A stretch of 64,000 bases of DNA from NCBI GenBank assembly GCA_013822725.1, contig PNKX01000023.1:1-64000 (forward strand), read 5' to 3'. The notes beneath the pieces were generated by a model, which searched no databases, had not been told where the DNA came from, and was given only the letters and a program-made list of their open reading frames with translations. Made by a program: the position numbers and the translations under genes. Positions 9,930 to 19,640 of this stretch are shown here, one piece after another (the first letter of the stretch is position 1; each line of letters opens with the position of its first letter). This DNA is from Pirellula sp. (GTDB lineage: Bacteria > Planctomycetota > Planctomycetia > Pirellulales > Lacipirellulaceae).

Positions 9930-11490
9930 CCCCTCGCTTTTCTACCCGCTCAAACCGCCCCATCCCATTCACATCCAAATTCTCAATCCGCACGCTCTCC
10001 GCTTTACCCTCAGGCCCCACCGAAAAGATCACCCCCGACCTTCCCGCCGACATCTCACCCGTCGGCTGGAACCAGAAGACGTCCCGATCCCAGTGCGCTA
10101 GCGCGAACCGCTCCAGCTTCGGCCCCAGCCCCAGCGTCAGCTTCCCCCCCTGCTCAGCGATCTCGATCACGCCAAAGTACTCGTTCTGATACTTCCCGGC
10201 ATACGCCGCTAGCTCCAAAGGCGCCCCGCGATCAGTAGGCGCCTTGCTGAAATCGCTCGTCTGCGCCAAATCGTTAGCCACCATCAGCTCGAACTGCTGA
10301 TTGGCAAACGTCATCCAATCGCGCTGCAGCTTTCCATCAAGGGCCCAATCAAAAAAGCTCTCGGTCAGTCCCTCCGGGACGCCGTTCGGCGCACTGTTCG
10401 ACAGCACCGCGATGCCCAACTCCTCCGCCGGAATCAGCGACGCCTCGGTCCGCACGCCCATGCTGAACTCGCCCGAATGGTTCGCCACGATCAGCCCGCC
10501 GCGCTGATCGATCACATTCCAACCGAGTCCGTACGCCGCCACTCGTCCATGCTCGGGCATGAATCCAGTGACGACCTGCGGCGTGCGCGTTTCGGCCAGC
10601 GCCGCCGCCTCGATCAACTGCTTCCCCTCAAACTTCCCGCCGCCTAATTGCAGCCGCATCCACCGCGCAAGATCGGTAATCGTCGAACTCGCGCCCCCTG
10701 CCGGCGCTTGCGCGTCAGGCTGCCGCGTATTCTTCGCCGTCCACTTCCCGTCAACCAGCACATGCAGCTTCGCCCGATTCTTCGCCGCCTCGTAGTCGGC
10801 AAACGCGTAGCTCGTCGAGTTCATTCCCAGCGGCTTGAACAACGCTTCCTGAGCGACTTGATTCCACTCAGCCCCCACGCCCTTCGCCGCCGCGTAGGCC
10901 GCCTCGCTATAGCCAAAGTTGTTGTAGGCATACCCCGCGCGAAAGCTGCTCGACGGCGGCTGATAACGCAACCTCCGCAACACCTCCGCCGCCGGATACC
11001 CCATATCCTCGAGCAGATCGCCCGCATGATCCGGCAGCCCGCTCCGATGACACAGCAAATCCCGCAGCCGCAACTCCCGCGTCACATACGGCGTGTACAT
11101 CACGAAGCTCGGGTCATGATCGCTCACCCGATCATCCCAACCGACCTTCTTCTCCCCCACGAGCGCCGCCAGCACCGTTGACGTGATCGGCTTCGACATC
11201 GACGCCACCTGAAACACGGTGTTCACGTCAATCAACTCCGGCTTGCCAACCTCGCGCGCGCCCAGGCACTTCGTATAGATCACCCGGTCGCGATGAACGA
11301 TGACAATCGCTAACCCCGGCGTGCCGTTCCCTTTGACCGTCGCCGCCGCGAGCTCATCAAGCTTAGCGATCGCCTGCGTCAAACGCTCCGGAGTGATTCG
11401 GCGCGTTGACGAATCGCCCCCCATCGCCTCGCCAAAGCTCAGACAAACCAACGCCACAACGAAAACGATCGACGCCAGACCTCGGGGCAT
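9925..11490 (-). CDS. Secreted serine hydrolase, beta-lactamase/DD-peptidase fold
   Basis: A class C beta-lactamase-like serine hydrolase of about 521 residues, probably acting on peptides or esters in the cell envelope. The ATG at 11490 is chosen because GAGGAAG lies at ideal spacing upstream; the frame extends to a TTG at 11505 without better support. A signal peptide (MPRGLASIVFVVALVCLSFGEAMG) follows. The active-site S-M-S-K tetrad (VASMSKPI) and the YxN-type motif (YAYNNFGY) are present, and HSGEFS is in the place of the third motif. The last 100 residues (YAGKYQNEYFGVIEI) resemble the DUF3471 domain often attached to this family. Confidence 0.88.
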   Translation of the reverse strand: MPRGLASIVFVVALVCLSFGEAMGGDSSTRRITPERLTQAIAKLDELAAATVKGNGTPGLAIVIVHRDRVIYTKCLGAREVGKPELIDVNTVFQVASMSKPITSTVLAALVGEKKVGWDDRVSDHDPSFVMYTPYVTRELRLRDLLCHRSGLPDHAGDLLEDMGYPAAEVLRRLRYQPPSSSFRAGYAYNNFGYSEAAYAAAKGVGAEWNQVAQEALFKPLGMNSTSYAFADYEAAKNRAKLHVLVDGKWTAKNTRQPDAQAPAGGASSTITDLARWMRLQLGGGKFEGKQLIEAAALAETRTPQVVTGFMPEHGRVAAYGLGWNVIDQRGGLIVANHSGEFSMGVRTEASLIPAEELGIAVLSNSAPNGVPEGLTESFFDWALDGKLQRDWMTFANQQFELMVANDLAQTSDFSKAPTDRGAPLELAAYAGKYQNEYFGVIEIAEQGGKLTLGLGPKLERFALAHWDRDVFWFQPTGEMSAGRSGVIFSVGPEGKAESVRIENLDVNGMGRFERVEKRGD

Positions 11491-11836
11491 AAGACGCTTC
11501 CTCAAGAGATTGACGAGGCAGGATGACCTCTTCGGTCATTCACGGCTCCGGCTCCTGAAAGCATACCATCCTCCTCGGCCCTGAGCCGTAAGCTCAATCG
11601 CCGGGATGCTCATCGTTGCTCCGTCGCGAGCCAAGGCGAGTTTCGCAACTCCCCGCGTGGCGAAACAGACAGCGAGCGGCGGACAAATCTCGATGAAGTT
11701 TTGGCGAATTGCCTGGAAATCTGTTTGGCCTTCGCTCAAGGCTGGCTAAACTCCAGGAGGAACATGGTCGAGGAGGTCGCGTCGCCCGCTGCCGCGGTCG
11801 ACGGTCGCTTTTCATTACTCGCCACCGGTTCTCCGC
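11491..11836. other. Divergent intergenic region, no gene recognised
   Basis: About 345 bases between the serine hydrolase and the multihaem cytochrome genes. It should carry both promoters. A frame crossing it on the plus strand continues for 1369 codons through the next genes but is a shadow. I see no clear operator. Confidence 0.4.
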
Positions 11837-13846
11837 ATGAGTGCTTCGCGTCAGGCATTGCGCATCGCGGGGAGACTAGTTCTCCCGACAGGCTTCCTCG
11901 TCCTCGTCGCCACGACGTGGGCGGTCGAGGTTCGTCCCGTCGCCAACAACGCTCCGTCGGCGCCCGCCGCGACGGCGCCTCGTCCCCCATTGCCTCCGCA
12001 GCTCAACGGCAACCCCGCCTTCGCTTCCTCCTCGGCCTGTCGCGACTGCCATCAAGGCGAGTTCGAATCGTGGCATCGCACCTTCCACCGCACGATGACG
12101 CAGGCGGCGTCTCCGGAAAACTTCGTCGGACGGTTCGATGGTTCGACCATCGACTCGGGGGGGCTCAAGTATCAGGTCTTCCGTCGCGGCGACGATTTCT
12201 GGGCCCGCCTGCCCGACCCCGACGTGATGCTCGACCGCCAGCGGCGCTACGACCACTTCGCGCGACTCGGCCAGGCGACCGGTCCGCCCGATTGGTCTGG
12301 GATTCCCGAGGTCGAACGGCAAGTCGTCATGTCGACTGGTTCGCACCGCTACCAGACCTATTGGGTCGAAAGCGCGCGGTTCTCGGGGACGCTGATGACG
12401 CTCCCGCTCGTCTGGCTCATCCAGGACGAACGCTGGATCCCGCGCGAAGCGGCGTTCGTCCACCCCCCCGACGGGTCGCGGATGGTGACCGTCTGGAACG
12501 ACCACTGCATCAAATGCCACAGCACCGGCGGGGCGCCGCGGCCGTTCGTAAACCACGACGCTGCCGGCCAAGTCGCCGAGACTGGCTTCCAGACGCAAGT
12601 CGGCGAAATCGGCATCGCCTGCGAGGCGTGTCACGGCTCGGCGGAGGAGCATGTGGCGCTCCGTCGACGCGAAGCGGCGGGCGAGGCGGGGCTGACCGAG
12701 CTGCTGGCAGCGGACCCGATCGTGCAACCGGCGGAACTCGTCGACCACCGTCGCAGCGCCGAAGTCTGCGGGCAATGCCACGGCGTCTTCATCTGGTCGC
12801 AGCAACAGGGCGAACAATATCGCGACGGCGGCGGCAACTTCCGCCCTGGCGAAGAACTCCTCACCAAGCGAGAGTATCTCTTCCCGCCTCAAGAGGCGAG
12901 CTTCTACGCGAACGAGCAGGAACAAGCAGAAGCCCTTGCTGGCTATCAGCGAAATCAAGGCTTCTTCCGCTCACGATTCTGGGACAACGGCACGGTGCTG
13001 GCAGGCGGCCGCGAGTTCACGGCGCTCGCTGTCACTGGTTGCTACCGCGAGGGGACGCTGTCGTGCGTTTCCTGTCACTCGATGCACCAGAGCGATCCGA
13101 GCGGTCAGCTCAAAGCCGGCATGGACGGCGTCCAGGCCTGCATCCAGTGCCACGACGAACCGCAGTACACGACCGACCTCACGCAGCACACGCACCACGC
13201 GGCGGAGTCGACCGGGAGCAATTGTCTCAATTGTCACATGCCCCACACGACCTATGCGTTGTTCTCGGCAATACGAAGTCACCAGATCGCTCGCCCCGAC
13301 CTCGCGGGCAGCGTCCAACACGGCGTCCCGAACGCGTGCAACCTCTGCCACCTCGACCAGACGCTCGCCTGGACGCAGCGGCATTTAGTCGACTGGTACG
13401 GCTACGAGCCACTGCCGATGACGACCGAACAGGCTCAAATCGCGGCGTCGCTCGTTTGGATGCTCAAGGGGAACGCAGCGCAGCGCGTCATCACGGCGTG
13501 GCATACGGGGTGGGCGCCGGCGCAGGCGGCGTCGGGCGACGACTGGCTTGCGCCGTTCGTCTCACGGCTCCTGGAAGATCCTTACGGCGTCGTCCGTTAC
13601 GTCGCGGAGCACGCGCTGCGCAAGCAACCAGGGTTTGCGGATTGGAAGTTCAACTTCCTCGCCCCGCCGGCAGAACTGGCGGCGGCGGGAAGCGAAGTTC
13701 GCCACGCTTGGAGTCAGGGGCAGACGGCGGCGCCATCGCGCACGGGGAAGAACGTCCTCATCAACGGCAATGGCCAGGTGGTCGACGCCGCGGTCGAGTG
13801 GCTCCTCAAGCACCGCGACAATCGGCCCGTTTCGATCAACGAATAA
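11837..13846 (+). CDS. Octahaem c-type cytochrome, exported
   Basis: A 669-residue exported protein with eight CxxCH haem-binding sites: CRDCH at residue 68, then CIKCH, CEACH, CGQCH, CVSCH, CIQCH, CLNCH and CNLCH at about 501. An N-terminal hydrophobic segment (residues 13-30) acts as a signal or anchor. HTHHAAESTGSNCLNCHMPHTTY is the most family-like block and recalls multihaem cytochromes of the NrfA/hydroxylamine-oxidoreductase superfamily, but I cannot see the catalytic site of either. About 160 haem-free residues follow the last site and look helical (HEAT-like: LLEDPYGVVRYVAEHALR). It probably carries electrons or does a redox reaction in the periplasm; the substrate is unknown. Confidence 0.88.
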   Translation: MSASRQALRIAGRLVLPTGFLVLVATTWAVEVRPVANNAPSAPAATAPRPPLPPQLNGNPAFASSSACRDCHQGEFESWHRTFHRTMTQAASPENFVGRFDGSTIDSGGLKYQVFRRGDDFWARLPDPDVMLDRQRRYDHFARLGQATGPPDWSGIPEVERQVVMSTGSHRYQTYWVESARFSGTLMTLPLVWLIQDERWIPREAAFVHPPDGSRMVTVWNDHCIKCHSTGGAPRPFVNHDAAGQVAETGFQTQVGEIGIACEACHGSAEEHVALRRREAAGEAGLTELLAADPIVQPAELVDHRRSAEVCGQCHGVFIWSQQQGEQYRDGGGNFRPGEELLTKREYLFPPQEASFYANEQEQAEALAGYQRNQGFFRSRFWDNGTVLAGGREFTALAVTGCYREGTLSCVSCHSMHQSDPSGQLKAGMDGVQACIQCHDEPQYTTDLTQHTHHAAESTGSNCLNCHMPHTTYALFSAIRSHQIARPDLAGSVQHGVPNACNLCHLDQTLAWTQRHLVDWYGYEPLPMTTEQAQIAASLVWMLKGNAAQRVITAWHTGWAPAQAASGDDWLAPFVSRLLEDPYGVVRYVAEHALRKQPGFADWKFNFLAPPAELAAAGSEVRHAWSQGQTAAPSRTGKNVLINGNGQVVDAAVEWLLKHRDNRPVSINE

Positions 13847-13875
13847 CCAGCGTCGTCGGACGGGGACGCAACTCC

Positions 13876-15063
13876 TCAACCCTGGTCGGACGGTGGCGCA
13901 TCGACAGGCTGAGCCGGCACGGCCGTCGCGGCCACCTGCGGCCGGCGGCGATAGAACGGATAGAACAGCTGCTTGATGAACCCGCGCGGGATCGGCTGGC
14001 TCACCACGCCATACCCGCTCGGCCAGCGGCCATCCTCGGGCATGTGGTGCGTCCCGAACATCCGATCAAGCCACGGGAAGTGGACGGCGAAGTTGACGTC
14101 GATCGCTTCGCGTTCGATCCCGTGGTGCCAATGGTGGAACCGGGGCGTCACGAACCATTTTTCGATCGGGCGGAGATTGATCCGCACGTTCGAGTGGACG
14201 GCGGCCGACAGCAGGAAGACGAACACGAGATAAATGTAGAGGGCCGACTCGGCGAATCCCAGGATGTACATCGGGATGACCGTGGCGCCCCGGAGGACGA
14301 CGATCTCCATGACGTGCATCCGCGAGCTGGCGAGCCAGTCCATCATGGGCGCCGAGTGATGGATCGCGTGGAAGTTCCAGAGCCACGGCACGCGATGGAA
14401 CCCGCGATGGACCCAGTACTGCACCAGATCGGTCAGCACCATGATCTCGATCACCTGCAGCCAGATCGGCTGGCTGGCGATGAACCCGCGGATGCCGACC
14501 CAATCGGTATGTCGCAAGATCGCCAGCGATGGCGCCAGCGACAGGTAGGTGAGTCCCTGGACGAACAAGCTGCTGATCAGGAAGTAGAGCAGGTCTTCCC
14601 GCCACTCCAACCGAAAGATCGGCTGGTTGCGAGCGCCAAGCAACCGCTCGATCGGGATGAAGACGATCCCCGTGAACAGGATACTCAGGATGAACCAATC
14701 GAGGCCGAGGTAAACGTCGGTCTGGACGTTGATCCGGTCCTGAGCCTGCGACCCGCCGAGCGCGGTCGCCATCAGCACCAGCGTGATCGCGGAGAATCCC
14801 AAGACCTTCTGCCGTCGCAGCACGATGCTGACGATCGCCAGCACGAACGCCGTCAGCAGCCCGGCAAAGAGGGCGAGCCGAATCAGGGCGACGTTGTAGA
14901 CTCCGCGAGCTTCGGGAACGGTCAGATATTCCGGATAGCGCAAACAAAGCACGGCGCCCAGCCCGGCGACCGCCAGCACCAGCGCCAGCACGCCGCTGAT
15001 CCACCCCGATCCGAACTGGCGGTCCGGTTCGGACGATTCAAGATCTTCGCGGAGCGCCGTCAT
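13876..15063 (-). CDS. Sterol desaturase / fatty-acid hydroxylase family membrane protein
   Basis: A 395-residue integral-membrane di-iron oxygenase-like protein. The histidine boxes are all present: HRGFH at 219-223, HAIHH at 232-236, a further His at 290, and HHWHH at 310-314. Hydrophobic segments lie at about 22-42, 57-82, 88-102, 120-137, 158-180, 200-218 and 258-292. Compared with the usual family length (about 250-300), it has an extra N-terminal membrane part of about 110 residues. Such enzymes hydroxylate or desaturate lipids, sterols or carotenoids; substrate unknown. Its stop is 30 bases from the convergent cytochrome stop, and a YbjQ gene lies just upstream with a 6-base gap, so the two are probably cotranscribed. 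Confidence 0.88.
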   Translation of the reverse strand: MTALREDLESSEPDRQFGSGWISGVLALVLAVAGLGAVLCLRYPEYLTVPEARGVYNVALIRLALFAGLLTAFVLAIVSIVLRRQKVLGFSAITLVLMATALGGSQAQDRINVQTDVYLGLDWFILSILFTGIVFIPIERLLGARNQPIFRLEWREDLLYFLISSLFVQGLTYLSLAPSLAILRHTDWVGIRGFIASQPIWLQVIEIMVLTDLVQYWVHRGFHRVPWLWNFHAIHHSAPMMDWLASSRMHVMEIVVLRGATVIPMYILGFAESALYIYLVFVFLLSAAVHSNVRINLRPIEKWFVTPRFHHWHHGIEREAIDVNFAVHFPWLDRMFGTHHMPEDGRWPSGYGVVSQPIPRGFIKQLFYPFYRRRPQVAATAVPAQPVDAPPSDQG

Positions 15064-15069
15064 CGGTCC

Positions 15070-15393
15070 CTATACCTTCTGGATCTTTACTGCGGTGCCG
15101 TAGGCGAGGACTTCGGTTACCCCCTCGGCAAACCCGGAGGCGTCGTACCGCATGCCGATCACGGCGTCGGCGCCGACGCTGGCGGCATGGTCTTCCATCC
15201 GCACGTAAGCTTCCTGACGACCAGCTTCGCAAATCTGAGCGTACGACTCAATATTACCCCCCACGATTTGCTTGAGGCCCCCCATAATCCCCTGCGTAAT
15301 GCTGGGCGAACGGACGACCACCCCACGGATCACCCCGAGGTACTCGACGATTTCGTAACCGGTGACTTCGTTGCCGGTAGTGACAATCATCAT
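15070..15393 (-). CDS. YbjQ/UPF0145 family protein
   Basis: A 107-residue cytoplasmic protein of the YbjQ family, which forms pentamers and is sometimes described as putative heavy-metal binding. Diagnostic stretches are TTGNEVTGYEIVEYLGVIRG, SPSITQGIMGGLKQIVGG and GADAVIGMRYD. The start at 15393 has AGGAG eight bases upstream; a second ATG follows at 15390. It is six bases upstream of the sterol-desaturase-like gene. Its cellular role is unknown. Confidence 0.92.
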   Translation of the reverse strand: MMIVTTGNEVTGYEIVEYLGVIRGVVVRSPSITQGIMGGLKQIVGGNIESYAQICEAGRQEAYVRMEDHAASVGADAVIGMRYDASGFAEGVTEVLAYGTAVKIQKV

Positions 15394-15465
15394 GGGAGAG
15401 GCTCCTACGAAAAAGCGTTGATTGATCGTAATTTAAGTTGGGACATTCGACGCCCAGTCGACCGA

Positions 15466-15804
15466 CTAGGCAAATCGCATCAGCAGCACCAGCGAGCCAA
15501 CGGCCATGGCGATGCCCAGCATTTCGGCGTAGTTCAAGGTTTCGCGAAAGGCGGCGGCGCCAATCACGGTGAGCAACAGAATCATCGAAACGGAGTACAC
15601 CACGCCGACCGTCGCCAGCTTCAGGTGCTTCATCACAAAGACCCAGCCGAAGGCGGTCGACGCGTACACGGCGAACCCGACGTAAAACCAGATCGAGCGG
15701 AGCGATTCCTCCTTCGAACTGGCGAGCTTCAGGAAATAGTCCCCCACCACGCCGACGACGCTAAAGCCGATCGTCACGAGGATAGCGAGGGTCTGTTTTT
15801 CCAT
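15466..15804 (-). CDS. Small EamA/SMR-like transporter subunit
   Basis: A 112-residue membrane protein with four predicted helices (about residues 6-25, 38-57, 64-85, 92-111). The pattern, including FYVGFAVYASTAFGWVFVMKHLKLATVGVVYSV and a terminal helix ending LVLLMRFA, matches half-size members of the drug/metabolite transporter superfamily. An acidic residue in the first helix, typical of drug-exporting SMR proteins, is not seen at the usual place, so export of cations is doubtful. The ATG at 15804 starts the first helix; in-frame codons back to 15822 add nothing. Confidence 0.72.
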   Translation of the reverse strand: MEKQTLAILVTIGFSVVGVVGDYFLKLASSKEESLRSIWFYVGFAVYASTAFGWVFVMKHLKLATVGVVYSVSMILLLTVIGAAAFRETLNYAEMLGIAMAVGSLVLLMRFA

Positions 15805-16007
15805 GGCTGATAACCATAGCACATGGAATCAAGTCGTGCGGATGTGGAACGAGGAATTTCAATCCCGGCAAACCTGCTCAGTCAGTTTACTTGCGGAATA
15901 GGCATTAAACGCGTGAGGATTGAGAGGACGCAACCCAGCTAGAGAGACGCCGACGCGACTCAGAAGGCGACTGCCAACTAAAGAAGCCAAGTGGGGCGAA
16001 TGCTTGG

Positions 16008-16994
16008 TCAGTCAGCCTGCGCCGCCAAGGTTGGGGTGCGAAAACCGAGCCGCTCGTCGATGATGTAGAGCGGACGCCGCTTGAGTTCGCGGTAAATGCG
16101 GCCCACGTACTCGCCGACAATTCCTAGGCAAGTAAGCGTCACACCCCCCAAGAAAGAGATGCTAATGAAGAGCAGCGTGAACCCAGACGCCCAGTTGCCC
16201 GTGAAGAGTCGCAAGAACAGCGTATATCCTATGCCCAACACGGCCATTGCCGCCGCGAGAAAACCGATGAACGCTGCGACGCGCAGCGGAACAAGCGAGA
16301 ACGAAATGACTCCGTCGAGGGCGAAGAGCAACATCTTTCGCAACGGATATTTGCTTTCGCCGGCGGCGCGTTCCGCGCGAGCATAAGGCAGAGCAAACTG
16401 GCGAAATCCGGCCCAGCTCACCATGCCGCGAATGAATCGGTCGCGTTCGGGCATGTTCTGCAACACCGCGACCACCCTACGATCCATCAAGCGGAAATCC
16501 CCGGAATCGAGCGGAATCGCCACGTCAGAGATCACGTTAATCATGCGATAGAACACTTTTGCGGTCAGCAGTTTGAACGCCGACTCGCCGGCGCGCTGCG
16601 TCCGAACGCCATATACGACGTGATAACCCTCGCGCCATTTATTGATCATTTCCGGGATCAGTTCCGGCGGATCTTGCAAATCGGAGTCGATCAACACGAC
16701 CGCGTCGCCAGACGCCACGTCAATGCCGGCGCTAACTGCCAACTGATGGCCGAAATTGCGAGAGAAGGAGATGACTCGCACTCGATCGTCGGACTTCTGC
16801 AGCGACTTCAAGATCTCCAGCGTGCGATCACGACTGCCGTCATTGACGTAAATAAGCTCGCAGTCGAGGTCGAGCGGCGCCAGGACTTCAAGCAAACGGG
16901 CATGAGTTTTCTCAATGACCGCCTCCTCGTTAAAGCAAGGAACGATGACCGAGAGCAGACTTGGTGACCCGGAGTGATCAAGAGTGTCATGCAT
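16008..16994 (-). CDS. Family 2 glycosyltransferase, polyprenyl-phosphate type
   Basis: A 328-residue membrane-anchored GT2 enzyme like bactoprenol or dolichol-phosphate sugar transferases. The catalytic half has SVIVPCFNEEAVI, then YVNDGSRDRTLEIL, SRNFGHQLAVSAGID and the metal-binding DSDLQDP. Two hydrophobic segments near residues 232-257 and 272-297 end the protein and anchor it. It probably moves a sugar from a nucleotide donor to a polyprenyl phosphate carrier for envelope glycan assembly. I use the ATG at 16994 because the catalytic domain follows within 14 residues. No glycan cluster surrounds it. Confidence 0.92.
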   Translation of the reverse strand: MHDTLDHSGSPSLLSVIVPCFNEEAVIEKTHARLLEVLAPLDLDCELIYVNDGSRDRTLEILKSLQKSDDRVRVISFSRNFGHQLAVSAGIDVASGDAVVLIDSDLQDPPELIPEMINKWREGYHVVYGVRTQRAGESAFKLLTAKVFYRMINVISDVAIPLDSGDFRLMDRRVVAVLQNMPERDRFIRGMVSWAGFRQFALPYARAERAAGESKYPLRKMLLFALDGVISFSLVPLRVAAFIGFLAAAMAVLGIGYTLFLRLFTGNWASGFTLLFISISFLGGVTLTCLGIVGEYVGRIYRELKRRPLYIIDERLGFRTPTLAAQAD

Positions 16995-17340
16995 GGCGCG
17001 ACAATGTAGTAACTGGTTGCAAAAGCAGAAGTGAGCTTGCTCCAACGGACACTTGAACTTGTCTGCTGTTCGCGGCTTAGGTCGAGACGCGACAGGGCGT
17101 TTCGTACTTTGCAGCTAGCCTACTGTCAGAGTATGGTAAGCTGGGTAATTGTTTATGTCACGTCGCCAACTGAGCCGGGCGCTGGGAATTGCTATTTTCT
17201 CCGCAGGACGGGTGGATCGGCCCTTATCTCCATGGGAACGGCTGGACTAGCTACGTCAGCCTCGACATCGTCCCGCCAGCGATGCATTCGAATCGAATCG
17301 CATGGCCTGAAGAAGTCCGCGCCCCGGCCGCGCCGATGTC
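16995..17340. other. Intergenic region, no gene recognised
   Basis: About 345 bases between the glycosyltransferase and GNAT genes. Short overlapping frames exist on the plus strand but show no family features. Composition is less GC-rich than the flanks. It probably contains the glycosyltransferase promoter. Confidence 0.4.
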
Positions 17341-17751
17341 CTATGCCTGTCGCGGGATTATCCAACAGGAATCGTGGGGCGTCATCCCAATGTGGGGATA
17401 GTACGTGCGAGCGTTGGGGGCCGCGAGCAAAATGAGCGCCGTCTCCAGTCCAGCCGCCACGTGAGTGCGCTTGATCAACTCACGCCCAATGCCACGCCGT
17501 TGGAACGCTTCGTCGACAGCGAGGTCGGAGAGATAGGTGGCGTAGCCGAAATCGGTCATCGCCCGCGAGACGCCTACCAGCAGCCCCTCCTGGTTGCGAG
17601 CGGTGACGATCACGTTCGCATTGGCGAGCATGCGTTCGATCAGATCGGGGCGGTCGACGGGGCGGCGCTCGGAAAGGGTCGAGCGGGTGAGGACGTCGAT
17701 GAACTCGGCCGACGTCAGCGTCGGTTCGAGTTGGTAGGTGATTTCATCCAT
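17341..17751 (-). CDS. GNAT-family N-acetyltransferase
   Basis: A 136-residue acetyl-CoA-dependent acetyltransferase. The cofactor loop is visible in [22 protein letters not shown] (the R-R-G-I-G turn binds pyrophosphate of acetyl-CoA), followed by [18 protein letters not shown], the usual C-terminal strand and motif. Length is normal. The substrate cannot be told. It lies 45 bases downstream of the GH43 gene on the same strand and may be cotranscribed with it. Confidence 0.9.
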   Translation of the reverse strand: MDEITYQLEPTLTSAEFIDVLTRSTLSERRPVDRPDLIERMLANANVIVTARNQEGLLVGVSRAMTDFGYATYLSDLAVDEAFQRRGIGRELIKRTHVAAGLETALILLAAPNARTYYPHIGMTPHDSCWIIPRQA

Positions 17752-17796
17752 GGCGAGGGGCTCAGTCGAGACAATAACGGCGAAGTTTGCAGGCGT

Positions 17797-19575
17797 TCAT
17801 TCGGCGACGATGGGCGCTGTGCGCGGCGAAACGCCATTTTCGTTAAACGCTTCAATCTGAAAATAGTACGGTACGTCGCGATCCATCGCCCGAAAGTAAT
17901 ACTCGTTGGCGCCGTAGACCATGGCGCTGTTGTAAAGTTTAGAGGGATCGACTCCGGAGCGGACGACGTAGCCCGTGGCATCGGGCGATTGCCGCCACTT
18001 GAGCCAAGCGTTGCGCGGCTCGCTGTAGCCGCGGAGAGCGATGAAGTTTTGCACCGGCTGCGGAGGGGCGCCATGGCCGCGGCCGAAGATGCGAAAACCG
18101 CTGAGGGCGAACTTGCCGGTGGGGACGCGGCGATTCTCGATCCGCACATAGCGAGCCTCGACTGGCTTCGGCAGTTCGACGTAGTCGTGCGGCACGTCGC
18201 GTTGGTTATCGCTTTTGTCGATGATCACATTCCACGCTTGGCCGTCACTGGAAGTCGAGATGACGTATTGATGCGAGACGTCGGCGACCTTGCCCATTAG
18301 TTCAGCGTCCTGGTCGGCGTAGTTGATCTGGATCGCGTGAATCGTAGAAAGGTCGCCCAAGTCGCTGGTAAACTGCTCGCCGGGGCCGCCAGTGGCGGCG
18401 CTCCAGTAGGTTTTGATGTCTTCATCAACTGCCAGATTTGGCGCAAACCCGCCCAACGTCGAGCTGGCGACGACCGGTTTCGCATAATTGAGAAGCATCC
18501 AGCCCATCGTCTCGCCGTGAGTAACGCCTGACGGGCTCGCATCGGGAAGTCGTTGGGGATAGTCGCCGTATGCCGTATCGCAATACATGACTCCGTCGGC
18601 GTCGAAGCCGGCGGGCCAGATGCCGAGGCGGCGTTCGAAATTGTTCTTCACGCCGACGACGATCGTGGCGCAACGCCAGTAGTCGCCTCGCTTGTCTTGG
18701 AATGTTGAGCCGTGGCCGGCGCCACGCGCGAAACCGCCTGGCTTGAAGCAGATCGGATTGTGGGGTTGGTATTCAAACGGCCCCAGCGGATGCTCGCCGA
18801 CGTACACGCCGTCGGCGTAGCCGCTGAATTCGGTCCCCGGCGCCGCGTATTGGAGGTAGTAGCGACCTCCATGCTTGGTCATCCAGGCGCCTTCGATGAA
18901 GGGAGGGAGAAAGGTATTGTCGTTCGCCTCGCCGAAACGCTCCCACCCGTGGAGAGCGGCGTTGAGACGAATCAATTCCTGCTTCGGGCCAATCGGCTGG
19001 AGCGTGTTGCGGTCGACTTCCTGACCGTAGAGAGGCAGGTCGTTGCTCGAGCCGTGATACAGGTAGAGGCGACCGTCATCGTTGAGAAAAAAAGCGGGGT
19101 CCCACGCGGCGCCCGCAAACGCCGAAACGGCTTCTTCCCAGCGATCTCCATCGTCGCTGCGCGGGGCGGCGCTACGCCAAAGCGGAAAGTCGGGCGTGTG
19201 CGTCGAGCCGATGACGTATAGCTGGTCATCCATGACGAACGCCGCCGGAGCACACAACTCGTCATATACCTGATGCTGTGGCTTGAGAAACTTTCGCGGG
19301 ACGAAGTTCCAAACGCGCATGTCCGGACTCCACCAATAACCCCACTGGTTGGTGGAAAAGAGGTAGTAGTCGCCTTGAAACGTTACCAGCGCGGGATCGG
19401 CCGTCGCGCGATGCTTTCCCTGCTCCACGAAGTTCGGAATCGGGCAGTAGCCGTAGTCAAGATTGAGCGGGTTGCAGTAAGTCTGCGGCTCAATCGGTGT
19501 AGCGGCTTCTTCCGCCGCGACCAGCGTACGGGCGACGCCGACGAACATCAGGCAATAGAGGAGAGCCAAACGCAT
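17797..19575 (-). CDS. Secreted GH43-type glycosidase with F5/8C and Fn3-like domains
   Basis: A secreted protein of about 592 residues, probably acting on plant or algal polysaccharides. The start at 19575 gives a signal peptide (MRLALLYCLMFVGVARTLVAA). Residues about 35-370 show five-bladed propeller features of family 43: HRATADPALVTFQGDYYLFST supplies the first catalytic Asp region, followed by WDPAFFLNDDGRLYLYHG and FIEGAWMTKHGGRYYLQYAA, where the Glu may be the general acid. A discoidin-like (F5/8C) carbohydrate-binding domain follows (NLAVDEDIKTYWSAATG ... ARYVRIENRRVP), then an Fn3-like domain (PRNAWLKWRQSPDATGYVVR ... YYFQIEAFNENG). Exact specificity is unknown. Confidence 0.87.
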   Translation of the reverse strand: MRLALLYCLMFVGVARTLVAAEEAATPIEPQTYCNPLNLDYGYCPIPNFVEQGKHRATADPALVTFQGDYYLFSTNQWGYWWSPDMRVWNFVPRKFLKPQHQVYDELCAPAAFVMDDQLYVIGSTHTPDFPLWRSAAPRSDDGDRWEEAVSAFAGAAWDPAFFLNDDGRLYLYHGSSNDLPLYGQEVDRNTLQPIGPKQELIRLNAALHGWERFGEANDNTFLPPFIEGAWMTKHGGRYYLQYAAPGTEFSGYADGVYVGEHPLGPFEYQPHNPICFKPGGFARGAGHGSTFQDKRGDYWRCATIVVGVKNNFERRLGIWPAGFDADGVMYCDTAYGDYPQRLPDASPSGVTHGETMGWMLLNYAKPVVASSTLGGFAPNLAVDEDIKTYWSAATGGPGEQFTSDLGDLSTIHAIQINYADQDAELMGKVADVSHQYVISTSSDGQAWNVIIDKSDNQRDVPHDYVELPKPVEARYVRIENRRVPTGKFALSGFRIFGRGHGAPPQPVQNFIALRGYSEPRNAWLKWRQSPDATGYVVRSGVDPSKLYNSAMVYGANEYYFRAMDRDVPYYFQIEAFNENGVSPRTAPIVAE

Positions 19576-19640
19576 GCGATGAGGACCCCGGCAGTGAAGA
19601 TGCCGAGCCATCATACCTAACATTCGCCCCCGCGGGCGCT

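Noticed and set aside
11701-15810. A continuous plus-strand frame of 1369 codons crossing four genes
   Set aside because: It runs antisense to the sterol-desaturase-like, YbjQ and SMR-like genes, and out of frame over the octahaem cytochrome. The product is Arg/His-rich with no domain. It is a shadow of high-GC coding sequence.
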